Assembly: GCA_902363255.1 (NCBI GenBank)
Contig: CABIZO010000005.1
Span: forward strand, 186,001 to 250,000
Direction: 5' to 3'
Length of the DNA stretch: 64,000 nucleotides
DNA from: Peptostreptococcaceae bacterium
Lineage (GTDB): Bacteria; Bacillota; Clostridia; Peptostreptococcales; Peptostreptococcaceae
The notes under the pieces are model-generated. The model searched no databases and was not told the DNA's origin. It worked only from the letters and a program-made list of their open reading frames with translations. Numbering within the stretch: position 1 is the stretch's first letter; every line of letters begins with the position of its first letter. This document shows positions 26,301-34,819 of the stretch, in pieces. The position numbers and the translations under genes were made by a program.

Positions 26301-26762
26301 ATGGAATTAATAATAGACAATAGACAAGATAAGTTAGAAGTAAAAGAAGAGGTAATAGAAAAAATAAAAGATATTATATCTGAATGTTTAGATTATGAAG
26401 GGTATGATGATGATTATGAAGTAAGTTTATCATTTGTTGATAATAAAGAAATACACCAATTAAATAGAGATTTTAGAGGAGTAAATAGACCTACAGACGT
26501 GCTATCATTTCCTCTTTTAGTTGATGAAGAATTTGATGTAGACTTTGGAGAAGAATCTTTAGGAGATATAGTGATTTCTTTAGAGAGAGCATTTGAACAA
26601 AGTAGAGAATATAACCATAGTTTTGAAAGAGAAGTATGTTTTTTAGTGTGTCATAGTATGTTCCATTTATTAGGATACGACCATGATACAGAAGAAAATA
26701 CAAAAGAAATGAGAGAAAAAGAAGAACATATCTTAAATAAGCTTGGTATAACAAGGGAGTAA
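26301..26762 (+). CDS. ybeY: Endoribonuclease YbeY
   Basis: This 153-residue zinc endoribonuclease for 16S rRNA maturation and ribosome quality control carries the signature HSMFHLLGYDH (H-x3-H-x5-H, three zinc ligands), the upstream LNRDFRGVNRPTDVLSFP and LGDIVISLERA. The order phoH-ybeY-dgk-era is conserved across Firmicutes. The ribosome binding site is GAAGGTGG. Four bases separate it from the next gene, so coupling is likely. Confidence 0.96.
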   Translation: MELIIDNRQDKLEVKEEVIEKIKDIISECLDYEGYDDDYEVSLSFVDNKEIHQLNRDFRGVNRPTDVLSFPLLVDEEFDVDFGEESLGDIVISLERAFEQSREYNHSFEREVCFLVCHSMFHLLGYDHDTEENTKEMREKEEHILNKLGITRE

Positions 26763-26766
26763 TTTT

Positions 26767-27489
26767 ATGAAAGATAAAAAAACTCACCCTAGCATTATAG
26801 AAGCATTTAATGCGGCTATTCAGGGTATTTTATATACATTTAAATATGAGCGAAATATGAAAATACATTACTTAATAGCAGTAGCAGTATTAATTGTAAG
26901 TTTGCGTTTTGATTTAAGCAAGCTGGAGATGATGATATTACTCTTATCTATATCTCTAGTTATAGTAGCTGAGATGTTCAATACTGCTATAGAAAATACA
27001 GTTGATTTAGTTACAGATAAGTATCATAGACTGGCTAAGATAGCAAAAGATGTAGCGGCAGGTGGAGTGTTAATAGCAGCAATAAATGCTGTAGCAGTAG
27101 GTTATATTATATTTTATGATAAATTCTCAGATTTATCTAAATCATTAATTTTTACCATAAGAAAATCAGATCCTCATGTTACCTTAATATGTATTGTATT
27201 AGTATTAATATGCGTAGTTGTTGTAAAAGCATTAACATCTACAGGGACACCATTAAAAGGTGGTATGCCAAGTGGTCATGCAGCACTTGCATTTGCAATT
27301 GCAACATCAATAACAATGTTAATTGAAAGACCTGTAGTATCAGCATTAGCCTATATTATGGCAATATTAGTTGCACAAAGTAGAATAGAAGGAAAAATAC
27401 ATACATTTTGGGAAACAGTTGCAGGAGGATTACTTGGTATTTTAGTAGCTATGTTAGTTTTCCAATTAAAAATAATTAACTTTTACTAA
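26767..27489 (+). CDS. Undecaprenol/diacylglycerol kinase fused to PAP2 phosphatase
   Basis: This 240-residue membrane protein joins two domains. Residues 1-120 form a DgkA-type kinase (FKYERNMKIHYLIA, SLVIVAEMFNTAIENTVDL, AKDVAAGGVL), which in Gram-positives phosphorylates undecaprenol. Residues 135-240 form a PAP2-like domain (KGGMPSGHAALAFA, RIEGKIHTFWETVAGG), which removes phosphate from lipid phosphates. The PAP2 half keeps PSGH and the late histidine but the first KxxxxxxRP motif is not obvious. Together they could cycle the lipid carrier of cell-wall synthesis between alcohol and phosphate forms. DgkA-PAP2 fusions are known in Clostridia. Confidence 0.9.
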   Translation: MKDKKTHPSIIEAFNAAIQGILYTFKYERNMKIHYLIAVAVLIVSLRFDLSKLEMMILLLSISLVIVAEMFNTAIENTVDLVTDKYHRLAKIAKDVAAGGVLIAAINAVAVGYIIFYDKFSDLSKSLIFTIRKSDPHVTLICIVLVLICVVVVKALTSTGTPLKGGMPSGHAALAFAIATSITMLIERPVVSALAYIMAILVAQSRIEGKIHTFWETVAGGLLGILVAMLVFQLKIINFY

Positions 27490-27617
27490 AATGTGTTATA
27501 ATATTAGATGTTTATTTTATTTTTATAAAAAATATTAGTGAAATGAATAGATATATAAACAAAGTAAAAAATGAACAATAATATAAACAATCAAAAGATA
27601 AGTTAGGAGAGTCATAA

Positions 27618-28508
27618 ATGTTCAAGTCAGGATTTGTAAGTATCGTAGGTAGACCAAACGTTGGGAAATCTACATTAATGAATAACGTAGTCGGAGAAAA
27701 AATTGCCATAATGAGTGATAAACCTCAAACAACAAGAAATACTATACAAGCAGTTTACACAAATGAAGAAATGCAAATAGTATTTTTAGATACACCAGGT
27801 ATCCACAAACCTAAAACTAAATTAGGTGAATTTATGGTAAATCAAGCAACAGATGCATTTAAGAATGTGGATGTAGTTTTATATGTAGTAGATGAGTCTA
27901 AAAAAATAGGACCAGGAGATAGAATGATAATAGAAGATTTAAGAAATATAAAAACTCCTGTAATATTAGTAATAAATAAAATGGATCAGATAGAAGAAGC
28001 TGATTTATTTAAATTAATGGAAATGTATAATAATGAAGGAATATTTAAAGGAATAGTACCTATATCAGCTTTAAAAGGAAGAAATGTAAAAGAATTAATG
28101 AAAGTAATAGGAGAGTATCTTGAAGAAGGTCCAAAATACTTCCCAGATTATATGATTACAGATCAACCAGAAAGAGTATTAATTGCAGAACTAATAAGAG
28201 AAAAAGTATTACACTATGTACATGATGAAGTACCTCATGGAGTAGCAATAGAGATAGAGAGAATGAAATTTAGAGAAGATAAAAATATAGTGGATATTTC
28301 AGCTGTGATATGTTGCGAAAGAAGTTCGCATAAAGGTATAATAATAGGAAAGAATGGTAGAAAACTAAAAGGAATAGGTAAGTCAGCAAGGGAAGATATA
28401 GAATTACTTTTAGGAACAAAAGCAAATCTTCAGTTATGGGTAAAAGTAAAAGAAAATTGGAGAAATTCACAAAATTACATAAGTAATTTTGGATACAATG
28501 ATAAATAA
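27618..28508 (+). CDS. era: GTPase Era
   Basis: This 296-residue GTPase for 30S assembly has G1 GRPNVGKST (residues 11-19), G3 DTPG, G4 NKMD and G5 SALKG, followed by a C-terminal KH domain with IIIGKNGRKLKGIGKSAREDIE. It binds the 3' end of 16S rRNA. The ribosome binding site is TTAGGAGAG. Its C-terminus is complete. mgtE follows in 11 bases. Confidence 0.97.
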   Translation: MFKSGFVSIVGRPNVGKSTLMNNVVGEKIAIMSDKPQTTRNTIQAVYTNEEMQIVFLDTPGIHKPKTKLGEFMVNQATDAFKNVDVVLYVVDESKKIGPGDRMIIEDLRNIKTPVILVINKMDQIEEADLFKLMEMYNNEGIFKGIVPISALKGRNVKELMKVIGEYLEEGPKYFPDYMITDQPERVLIAELIREKVLHYVHDEVPHGVAIEIERMKFREDKNIVDISAVICCERSSHKGIIIGKNGRKLKGIGKSAREDIELLLGTKANLQLWVKVKENWRNSQNYISNFGYNDK

Positions 28509-28519
28509 AGGTGGATTAT

Positions 28520-29893
28520 ATGGATAAGAAACAGGAAGATGCCAGGGATTTGTTAAGGGATGTTATATCCTTACTTGAAAATAATAAATTATTAGATCTA
28601 AGAGAATTATTAGAAGAATATCATATTATGGATATATTTGATGTAATGGAAAACTTAGATGAAGATATGAAAATAAAATTATTTGAAGTATTACCAATAG
28701 ATATGTCTGCTTCTATTTTGGAGGAAAGTGGTCCAGAATTTTTTAAATCAATATTATCTAACATAGATCAAGAACATGGTAAGAATATTTTAGAACAAAT
28801 GTCCTTAGATGATTTAACTGATATACTGAGTGAAATAGAAGAAGAAGAAAGACATAGAATAATGAATCTTTTAAGTAAAGAAGATGCTGATGACGTTAAA
28901 GAATTATTAGTATATGATGAAGATTCAGCTGGTGGTATCATGACTCCTGGTTACATTGAAATAAACAAAAATATGACTGCAAAAGATGCAATAGACCACA
29001 TGAGAGAAAATGCTTTAGATGCAGAAACAATATATTATATCTATGTAGTTGATAATGATGAAAAATTAGTAGGTGTTTTATCTTTAAGAGAATTAATAAC
29101 AGCTAGAGATTCAGTTATTGTAGAAGATTTAATGAGTGAAAATATTATTTCTATAGATGTGGATGAGGACAGAGAAGAAGCAGTTAGATTGGTATCGAAA
29201 TATGACTTAATAGCAATACCAGTAATAGATAAACATGGAGTTTTAAAAGGTATAATAACAGTAGATGATATTATAGATGTAATGGAAGAAGAAGCAAGTG
29301 AAGATTTATATAAATTAGCTGGTTCTTCAGAACATGAAAGAGATGTAGCAGAAGATCAAAATGCGACAACGTTTCAACAAGTAACGTCTTCTGTTAGGGC
29401 TAGAATGCCATGGTTAATAATAATATTAATAATGGGATTATTATCAACAATAATTTTAACAAAGTTAGATTTTATTGGAACTGATTCAACTTATGTAAAA
29501 ATACTTTTCTTCTTACCAGTTATATTATGTCTAGGTGGAAGTATAGGTATGCAATCGTCATCTATAACAATAATGACTTTATTGAATAAAGATATGACAT
29601 CCTTAAATAATACATTGAAGGAAGTTTTAGTAGGCTTAGTAACAGGTATGGTTTGTGGCCTAATAGGTGGAGCTGGAACATATATTATAATAAATAATCA
29701 AAATATTGCATTGCTTGTAGGTATTGCAATACTGATAAATATGATATTTGGAGCGACGATAGGAGCTTTCGTACCTACATTATTAAAAAAATTAGATATA
29801 GATACTTCTATAGTATCTGCACCTTTAGTTTCTGTAATACTTGATTTTATAGGAATCTGTATATTTTTCATAATAATAACTATGTTCCTATAA
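28520..29893 (+). CDS. mgtE: Magnesium transporter MgtE
   Basis: This 457-residue protein has the MgtE order: an N-terminal helical superfamily domain (residues 1-130), two CBS domains (about 135-255, AGGIMTPGYIEI and DDIIDVMEEEASED), a plug helix and five membrane helices with LGGSIGMQSSSITI and LISNMIFGATIG-like segments. The CBS and N domains sense cytosolic Mg2+ and close the channel. GTG 28511 lies in the ribosome binding site AAAGGTGG, so ATG 28520 is chosen. Its place between era and yqzL-recO is unusual compared with Bacillus. Confidence 0.94.
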   Translation: MDKKQEDARDLLRDVISLLENNKLLDLRELLEEYHIMDIFDVMENLDEDMKIKLFEVLPIDMSASILEESGPEFFKSILSNIDQEHGKNILEQMSLDDLTDILSEIEEEERHRIMNLLSKEDADDVKELLVYDEDSAGGIMTPGYIEINKNMTAKDAIDHMRENALDAETIYYIYVVDNDEKLVGVLSLRELITARDSVIVEDLMSENIISIDVDEDREEAVRLVSKYDLIAIPVIDKHGVLKGIITVDDIIDVMEEEASEDLYKLAGSSEHERDVAEDQNATTFQQVTSSVRARMPWLIIILIMGLLSTIILTKLDFIGTDSTYVKILFFLPVILCLGGSIGMQSSSITIMTLLNKDMTSLNNTLKEVLVGLVTGMVCGLIGGAGTYIIINNQNIALLVGIAILINMIFGATIGAFVPTLLKKLDIDTSIVSAPLVSVILDFIGICIFFIIITMFL

Positions 29894-29970
29894 AAATATT
29901 TTTAAAACATATGAATTATTTCTCTTATTCTTACGAAAAATATTAAAAAAAGTAAGAAGGGGGCAATAAT

Positions 29971-30069
29971 ATGTATAATGTAATATGGCAGTATTTTAAG
30001 AAAAGTGGAAGTATCGAAGCTTATTTATATATAAATAATCATCAAGCCTTACTTAAAAAGAAAGAATAA
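29971..30069 (+). CDS. yqzL: YqzL-family small protein
   Basis: This 32-residue protein reads MYNVIWQYFKKSGSIEAYLY and ends in NNHQALLKKKE. It resembles Bacillus YqzL, an orphan small protein of similar length encoded just before recO, where the pattern W..F..TG.IE.YLLY is conserved. Here it starts behind AGAAGGGGGC and ends 14 bases before recO. The function is unknown; the recO neighbourhood supports a real gene that length filters would miss. Confidence 0.82.
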   Translation: MYNVIWQYFKKSGSIEAYLYINNHQALLKKKE

Positions 30070-30083
30070 AAGGGAGATAAGTA

Positions 30084-30845
30084 ATGGTAATATTAAACAC
30101 CCAGGGTATAGTACTTAAATCAGTTACTTATAAAGAAAATGACTTAATATTAACTATATATACTAGAAAACTGGGGAAAATATCTGCAGTAGCTAGAGGA
30201 GCAAAGAAAAGTAAAAGTTCTTTATTATCTTCTTCGCAAATATTTGCATACTCTAATTTTACATTAAAAAAAGAAGGAAATATGTATAGAGTAACCCAAA
30301 GTGAAATTATAAAAAGTTTCTATAATTTATCTTATAATTTTGAGGCTTTTTCTTATGCAACTCATATACTAAAACTAATAGACAACTTTATTATTGATAA
30401 TCAATCTAATAATAGGTTATTTATATTACTTGCTCAATCTCTTTATTTATTTTCAGAAGAAGATATAGATATGGAATATGTGAGCCTATGTTTTGAGCTT
30501 AAATTTTTAGATTATATAGGATTTAAGCCAATTGTAAATAAGTGTGTAAGTTGTTATAATAATGATTTTAAGAGTCCTGTATTTAACATATATGAAGGTG
30601 GAATATTATGCGAAAAGTGTAGTGATAATTTTGAACATAATTTAAGAATAAATATAACTACAACAAAGCTTATGGACTATATATTGAAAAATGATATACT
30701 TTTATGTGCAAAAGCAAAAGTATCTAAGTACCTAATAAATGAGCTAAATAAGATTCTAAAAATTTATATGAATGAGTATTTAGGAAGTATAAATGAAAAA
30801 TCATTAAATGTTTTGAAAAGTCTAAATAAAAAGGGAGTGGAATAA
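30084..30845 (+). CDS. recO: DNA repair protein RecO
   Basis: A 253-residue recombination mediator with the N-terminal OB fold (TQGIVLKSVTYKENDLILTIYTRKLGK, quoted in part as KENDLILTIYTRKLGK), followed by a helical domain and a zinc finger with C-x2-C (CVSC) and C-x2-C (CEKC) near residues 152-180. With RecR it loads RecA on SSB-coated DNA. It starts with ATG behind AAAGGGAG and its stop TAA overlaps nothing; the next gene begins at the next base. Confidence 0.93.
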   Translation: MVILNTQGIVLKSVTYKENDLILTIYTRKLGKISAVARGAKKSKSSLLSSSQIFAYSNFTLKKEGNMYRVTQSEIIKSFYNLSYNFEAFSYATHILKLIDNFIIDNQSNNRLFILLAQSLYLFSEEDIDMEYVSLCFELKFLDYIGFKPIVNKCVSCYNNDFKSPVFNIYEGGILCEKCSDNFEHNLRINITTTKLMDYILKNDILLCAKAKVSKYLINELNKILKIYMNEYLGSINEKSLNVLKSLNKKGVE

Positions 30846-31448
30846 ATGAGTAAAATAACAATTGAGGCCATTGATCAGGTGATGGAAAGAGTTCCAGGGG
30901 CAACCTATGCTCAGGCAAAAGAAGCTCTTCTAAAATGTGATGGAGATGTGGTTGATGCTATAATTTTACTACAAGATAATTCTACAGGCACAGGAGAAAA
31001 GAAAGATAAAAAAACTTTTGAAGAAGTATTTGGAAAAGATTCAGATCAGATAAAAGAAGAAGTTACGGAACTTATAAGGAAAAGTAATGTTATACGTATA
31101 GTAATTGAAAAAAATGGAAAAATAATAATGAATATACCTATTTCTGTAGGAGTTGTTGGAGTAGTATTTGCACCAATATTATCTTTAATAGGTTTATCAG
31201 CATCAGTACTTGCAAAATATAGAATAAAAATTGAAAACGAAGATGAAGGCACAACAGTTGATTTGGGAGAATTTAGTGAAGAGAAGTTAACTATTATAAA
31301 AGATATGATAAGTTCTACTGCTAAAGATGTAAAACAAGCTGTTGATAAAAAAAATAAAAATACAGAAGATAAAAATGAAGAAGATAACGATGAAGTTATA
31401 ATTAATCTTAATAAAAATGACTACAGAGAAAAAAAGGATGAAGAATAA
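30846..31448 (+). CDS. UBA-like/DUF4342 membrane protein
   Basis: The 200-residue protein has an N-terminal UBA/TS-N-like three-helix domain (IEAIDQVMERVPGATYAQAKEALLKCDG, residues 5-32 region) and a DUF4342 region with a hydrophobic segment of about 28 residues (IPISVGVVGVVFAPILSLIG) that could form a membrane hairpin. The C-terminal tail is charged and rich in K, E, D and N. DUF4342 proteins lack an assigned function. It starts immediately after recO, translationally coupled with the ribosome binding site GGGAGTGG, and is the last gene before the glyQS promoter. Confidence 0.8.
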   Translation: MSKITIEAIDQVMERVPGATYAQAKEALLKCDGDVVDAIILLQDNSTGTGEKKDKKTFEEVFGKDSDQIKEEVTELIRKSNVIRIVIEKNGKIIMNIPISVGVVGVVFAPILSLIGLSASVLAKYRIKIENEDEGTTVDLGEFSEEKLTIIKDMISSTAKDVKQAVDKKNKNTEDKNEEDNDEVIINLNKNDYREKKDEE

Positions 31449-31468
31449 TAAATAATGAGCTAGTTTAT

Positions 31469-31497
31469 TGACAAATTTTTTATGTTTTGTTATTCTT
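31469..31497 (+). promoter_or_regulatory. Sigma-A promoter of glyQS
   Basis: TTGACA, 17 bases, TATTCT. It lies 95 bases upstream of glyQ. Confidence 0.75.
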
Positions 31498-31518
31498 ACA
31501 AATATAAACGAAGTATTA

Positions 31519-31546
31519 GGAGGCCTTTCGTGGATACGGAAGGCCT
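31519..31546 (+). promoter_or_regulatory. Leader hairpin of glyQS without T-box
   Basis: AGGCCTTTCG pairs with CGGAAGGCCT (one G-T pair) around a six-base loop. No T tract follows, so it is not a simple terminator. No T-box motif (AGGGTGGNACCGCG) is present, though glyQS genes in many Firmicutes use a glycyl T-box. The same GCCTTCC sequence recurs in the terminator after glyS. Confidence 0.6.
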
Positions 31547-31590
31547 TATTGCTATAAATAGTTAAGAAATTAAATTTAGGAGGTATTTAT

Positions 31591-32469
31591 ATGAATTTTC
31601 AAGATATGATACTAGCACTTCAAAGTTATTGGTCTAAGCAAGGATGTATCATGATGCAACCTTATGATGTAGAAAAAGGTGCTGGAACTATGAACCCTAA
31701 CACTATCCTAAGATCATTAGGTCCAGAACCATGGAGTGTTTGTTATGTAGAACCATCAAGAAGACCAGCTGATGGAAGATATGGAGAAAATCCAAATAGA
31801 TTATATCAACATCACCAATTCCAAGTTATTCTTAAACCATCACCAGAAAACATACAAGAATTATATTTAAAGAGTTTAGAAGCTATAGGAATAAACCCAT
31901 TAGAGCATGATATAAGATTTGTTGAAGATAACTGGGAATCAACTACAGTTGGTGCTTGGGGACTTGGATGGGAAGTATGGTTAGACGGTATGGAAGTTAC
32001 TCAGTTTACATATTTCCAACAAGTTGGAGGTATAGAATGTGAGTTAGAAACTGGAGAAATAACTTATGGTTTAGAAAGACTTGCAATGTATATACAAGAT
32101 GTAGACAGTGTTTACGATTTAAAATGGAATGATAATATAACTTATGGCGATGTATTCAAACAAGCTGAATTTGAAAACAGTACATATTCATTTGATGAAT
32201 GCGATGCAGATATGCTATTTAATTTATTCGATACATATGAAAAAGAAGCATTAAGAATAATTGATAGAGGCCTTGTAGTACCTGCATATGACTATGTATT
32301 AAAATGTTCTCATACATTTAATACATTAGATGCTAGAGGAGCTATAGGGGTTAGTCAAAGAGCCTCATTTATAGGTAGAGTTAGAAATATGGCAAAAGCT
32401 GTAGCTGAACTTTATGTTAAACAAAGAGAAGAAATGGGATATCCACTGTTAAAGGAAGGTGACAAATAA
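31591..32469 (+). CDS. glyQ: Glycyl-tRNA synthetase alpha subunit
   Basis: This 292-residue class II synthetase catalytic subunit has FQDMILALQSYWSKQGC at the N-terminus, MNPNTILRSLGPEPW, YVEPSRRPADGRYGENPNRL (motif 2 region, exactly 20 residues) and GLERLAMYIQ (motif 3). The alpha2-beta2 form of GlyRS is usual in Firmicutes. The ribosome binding site is AGGAGGT and the stop overlaps the glyS start by one base. Confidence 0.98.
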   Translation: MNFQDMILALQSYWSKQGCIMMQPYDVEKGAGTMNPNTILRSLGPEPWSVCYVEPSRRPADGRYGENPNRLYQHHQFQVILKPSPENIQELYLKSLEAIGINPLEHDIRFVEDNWESTTVGAWGLGWEVWLDGMEVTQFTYFQQVGGIECELETGEITYGLERLAMYIQDVDSVYDLKWNDNITYGDVFKQAEFENSTYSFDECDADMLFNLFDTYEKEALRIIDRGLVVPAYDYVLKCSHTFNTLDARGAIGVSQRASFIGRVRNMAKAVAELYVKQREEMGYPLLKEGDK

Positions 32470-34535
32470 TGAACAATTACCTTTTATTAGAGATTGGGGT
32501 AGAAGAATTACCATCAAGATTTGGACAAACTACATTAGATCAAATAGAAAACAATTTAAGCAAACTACTTAAAGAAGAAAGAGTAAGTTTTAATGAAATA
32601 AAAAAATACGCAACGCCAAGAAGATTAACTTTTGTTATAGCTGACTTAGCTAATAAAGCAAGTGATCTAGAAGAAGAAGTTAAAGGACCTGCTAAAAAAA
32701 TAGCAGTAGATTCTGAAGGAAACTTTACAAAGCCTGCTCTTGGATTTATGAAAAGTAAAGGATTAGATCCAAAAAATGTATACTTTAAGCAAGTAGGAAA
32801 TGCTGAATACTTATTTGGTACTATTAAACAAGAAGGAAAAGATACTAAAGAAGTATTAAAAAATATAATTCCTGAAGCAATTAAAAATGTAACTTTCCCT
32901 AAAGCAATGCGTTGGGGTGGTAAAAATATGAGATTTGCTAGACCAATAAGATGGATGGTTACTTTACTAAACAATGAAGTTTTAGATGTAGATCTAGAAG
33001 GTATAAGATCTTCTAATGTTACTAAAGGTCATAGATTTTTAGGAGAAAAAGAATTTGAAGTAAACTCAATAGAAGATTACTTTGAAAAATTAGAAAAGAA
33101 TTTTGTAGTTTTAGACCAACATAAGAGAAAAGAAATGATAAGAGAGCAAGCTATAGAAGTAGCTAAATCTTTAGGTGGAGAAGTAGAGCTTGATGATGAT
33201 TTACTAGAAGAAATAACATTCTTAGTAGAATATCCAACTGCTTTCTATGGTGAGTTTGATGAAGAATATGTTAAACTTCCAAAAGAAGTTGTAACTACAC
33301 CTATGAAAGAACATCAAAGATACTTCCCAGTATTAAAAGATGGAAAATTACTACCTAACTTTATAGCTGTTAGAAATGGTGATTCAAATAGAATAGATTT
33401 AGTTAAAGCAGGAAATGAAAAAGTTCTAAGAGCTAGACTTGCTGATGCTTTATTCTTCTACAACGAAGATACTAAGAAACCTCTAGAAAGTTTTGTAGAT
33501 AAATTAAATACAGTTGTATTCCAAGCTAAACTTGGTACAGTTTATGACAAAACATTAAGAATAGAAAAATTATCTAAAGTTATACTTGATGAATTAAATA
33601 TGACTGAAAGTGAAGCAAATACTTCAAGAGCTGCAAAACTTTGTAAAGCAGACCTTGTAACTAATATGGTATTTGAGTTTACTGAACTTCAAGGTATAAT
33701 GGGTAGAGATTATGCAAAAGTAAGTGGAGAAAATGAAGAAGTATGCCAAGGGATATTTGAACATTATTTACCAAGATTTGCAGGAGATATATTACCAGAA
33801 ACAAATGTAGGTATAGCATTATCTATAGCTGATAAACTAGATTCAATAGCAGGATTCTTTGCTATAGGAATTAAACCATCAGGATCTCAAGACCCTTATG
33901 CTTTAAGACGTCAAGCATTAGGAATACTTTCTATATTATTAGATAAAAAATTATCTGTTAACTTAAATAATTTAATAAGTGCAGCATTAGATAATTATTC
34001 TAACTTAGAATTTAACAAAGAAGAAGTTACTTCTCAAATAGTTGAGTTCTTTGTTGAAAGAGTTAAAAACTTGTTTAAAGATTTAGGAATAAGATACGAT
34101 GTTATAGATGCAGTACTAAATAATAATTTAGATGATATATCAGATATACATACAAGAGCTCTTGAATTAAATAGATGGCTTCAAAAAGATGAACTTGTTG
34201 AAATGTTAACTGCTTTCAACAGAGTTTCTACTTTAGCAGAGAAGGCAAATACTGACGTAGTTAAAGAAGAATTATTAAAAGAAGATGCAGAAATTAAATT
34301 ATATAATGGCTTCAATGAAATAAAATCAAATGTAGAAAGTTTATTAACTGATAAAAAATATAATGAAGCATTAGATGCTTTTGCTACATTAAGACCTTTA
34401 GTTGATAATTTATTTGATAATGTAATGATTATGGATAAAGATGAATCAATAAAGGAAAATAGACTTGGATTATTAAAACAAATTTATAGCACTATGCTTA
34501 CAATTTGTGACTTATCTAAGATAGTTTATAAATAA
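32469..34535 (+). CDS. glyS: Glycyl-tRNA synthetase beta subunit
   Basis: The 688-residue protein begins LLLEIGVEELPSRF and contains FPKAMRWGGKNMRFARPIRW, EHQRYFPV and RADLVTNMVFEFTELQG-like segments (here KADLVTNMVFEFTELQG), with the DALR anticodon-binding region near the C-terminus (ALELNRWLQKDE). The beta subunit binds tRNA-Gly. Its ATG overlaps the glyQ stop (TAATG), a coupling signal. Confidence 0.98.
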   Translation: MNNYLLLEIGVEELPSRFGQTTLDQIENNLSKLLKEERVSFNEIKKYATPRRLTFVIADLANKASDLEEEVKGPAKKIAVDSEGNFTKPALGFMKSKGLDPKNVYFKQVGNAEYLFGTIKQEGKDTKEVLKNIIPEAIKNVTFPKAMRWGGKNMRFARPIRWMVTLLNNEVLDVDLEGIRSSNVTKGHRFLGEKEFEVNSIEDYFEKLEKNFVVLDQHKRKEMIREQAIEVAKSLGGEVELDDDLLEEITFLVEYPTAFYGEFDEEYVKLPKEVVTTPMKEHQRYFPVLKDGKLLPNFIAVRNGDSNRIDLVKAGNEKVLRARLADALFFYNEDTKKPLESFVDKLNTVVFQAKLGTVYDKTLRIEKLSKVILDELNMTESEANTSRAAKLCKADLVTNMVFEFTELQGIMGRDYAKVSGENEEVCQGIFEHYLPRFAGDILPETNVGIALSIADKLDSIAGFFAIGIKPSGSQDPYALRRQALGILSILLDKKLSVNLNNLISAALDNYSNLEFNKEEVTSQIVEFFVERVKNLFKDLGIRYDVIDAVLNNNLDDISDIHTRALELNRWLQKDELVEMLTAFNRVSTLAEKANTDVVKEELLKEDAEIKLYNGFNEIKSNVESLLTDKKYNEALDAFATLRPLVDNLFDNVMIMDKDESIKENRLGLLKQIYSTMLTICDLSKIVYK

Positions 34536-34556
34536 AATAACTTTATAAAGATTATG

Positions 34557-34594
34557 GCCTTCCTTTTGAATATAAAATAAAGGAAGGCATTTTT
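34557..34594 (+). terminator. Terminator of glyQS
   Basis: GCCTTCCTTT pairs with AAAGGAAGGC across a 12-base loop, followed by ATTTTTG. Confidence 0.85.
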
Positions 34595-34732
34595 GACTGG
34601 GAATATTTAGTATAACATAAATGCTATGTATAAATTAATGTAGTGTGTATTAATATTGATGATATAGTAAAAACTAAGTATATAATTCTCAAAAAATAAT
34701 AAAAAATATATCATAAATAATGAAAAAATCTA

Positions 34733-34769
34733 TTTACACAATAGTATATATAGATATATAATATACTAT
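34733..34769 (+). promoter_or_regulatory. Promoter with overlapping inverted repeat, CcpN-like gene
   Basis: TTTACA (34733-34738), 18 bases, TATAAT (34757-34762). A perfect inverted repeat ATAGTATAT-N11-ATATACTAT (34741-34769) covers the spacer and the -10 element, with half-site centres 20 bases apart, about two helical turns. This suits an autoregulatory operator; the protein that binds is inferred. Confidence 0.55.
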
Positions 34770-34819
34770 ATAAGATGTAGCGGATAAAAAGTATAGCATA
34801 TTGAAAGAAGGTGATTGTC

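Noticed and set aside
31440..31590. Possible T-box leader before glyQ.
   Set aside because: No AGGGTGGNACCGCG-type T-box, no specifier loop and no terminator/antiterminator pair were found; only one hairpin.
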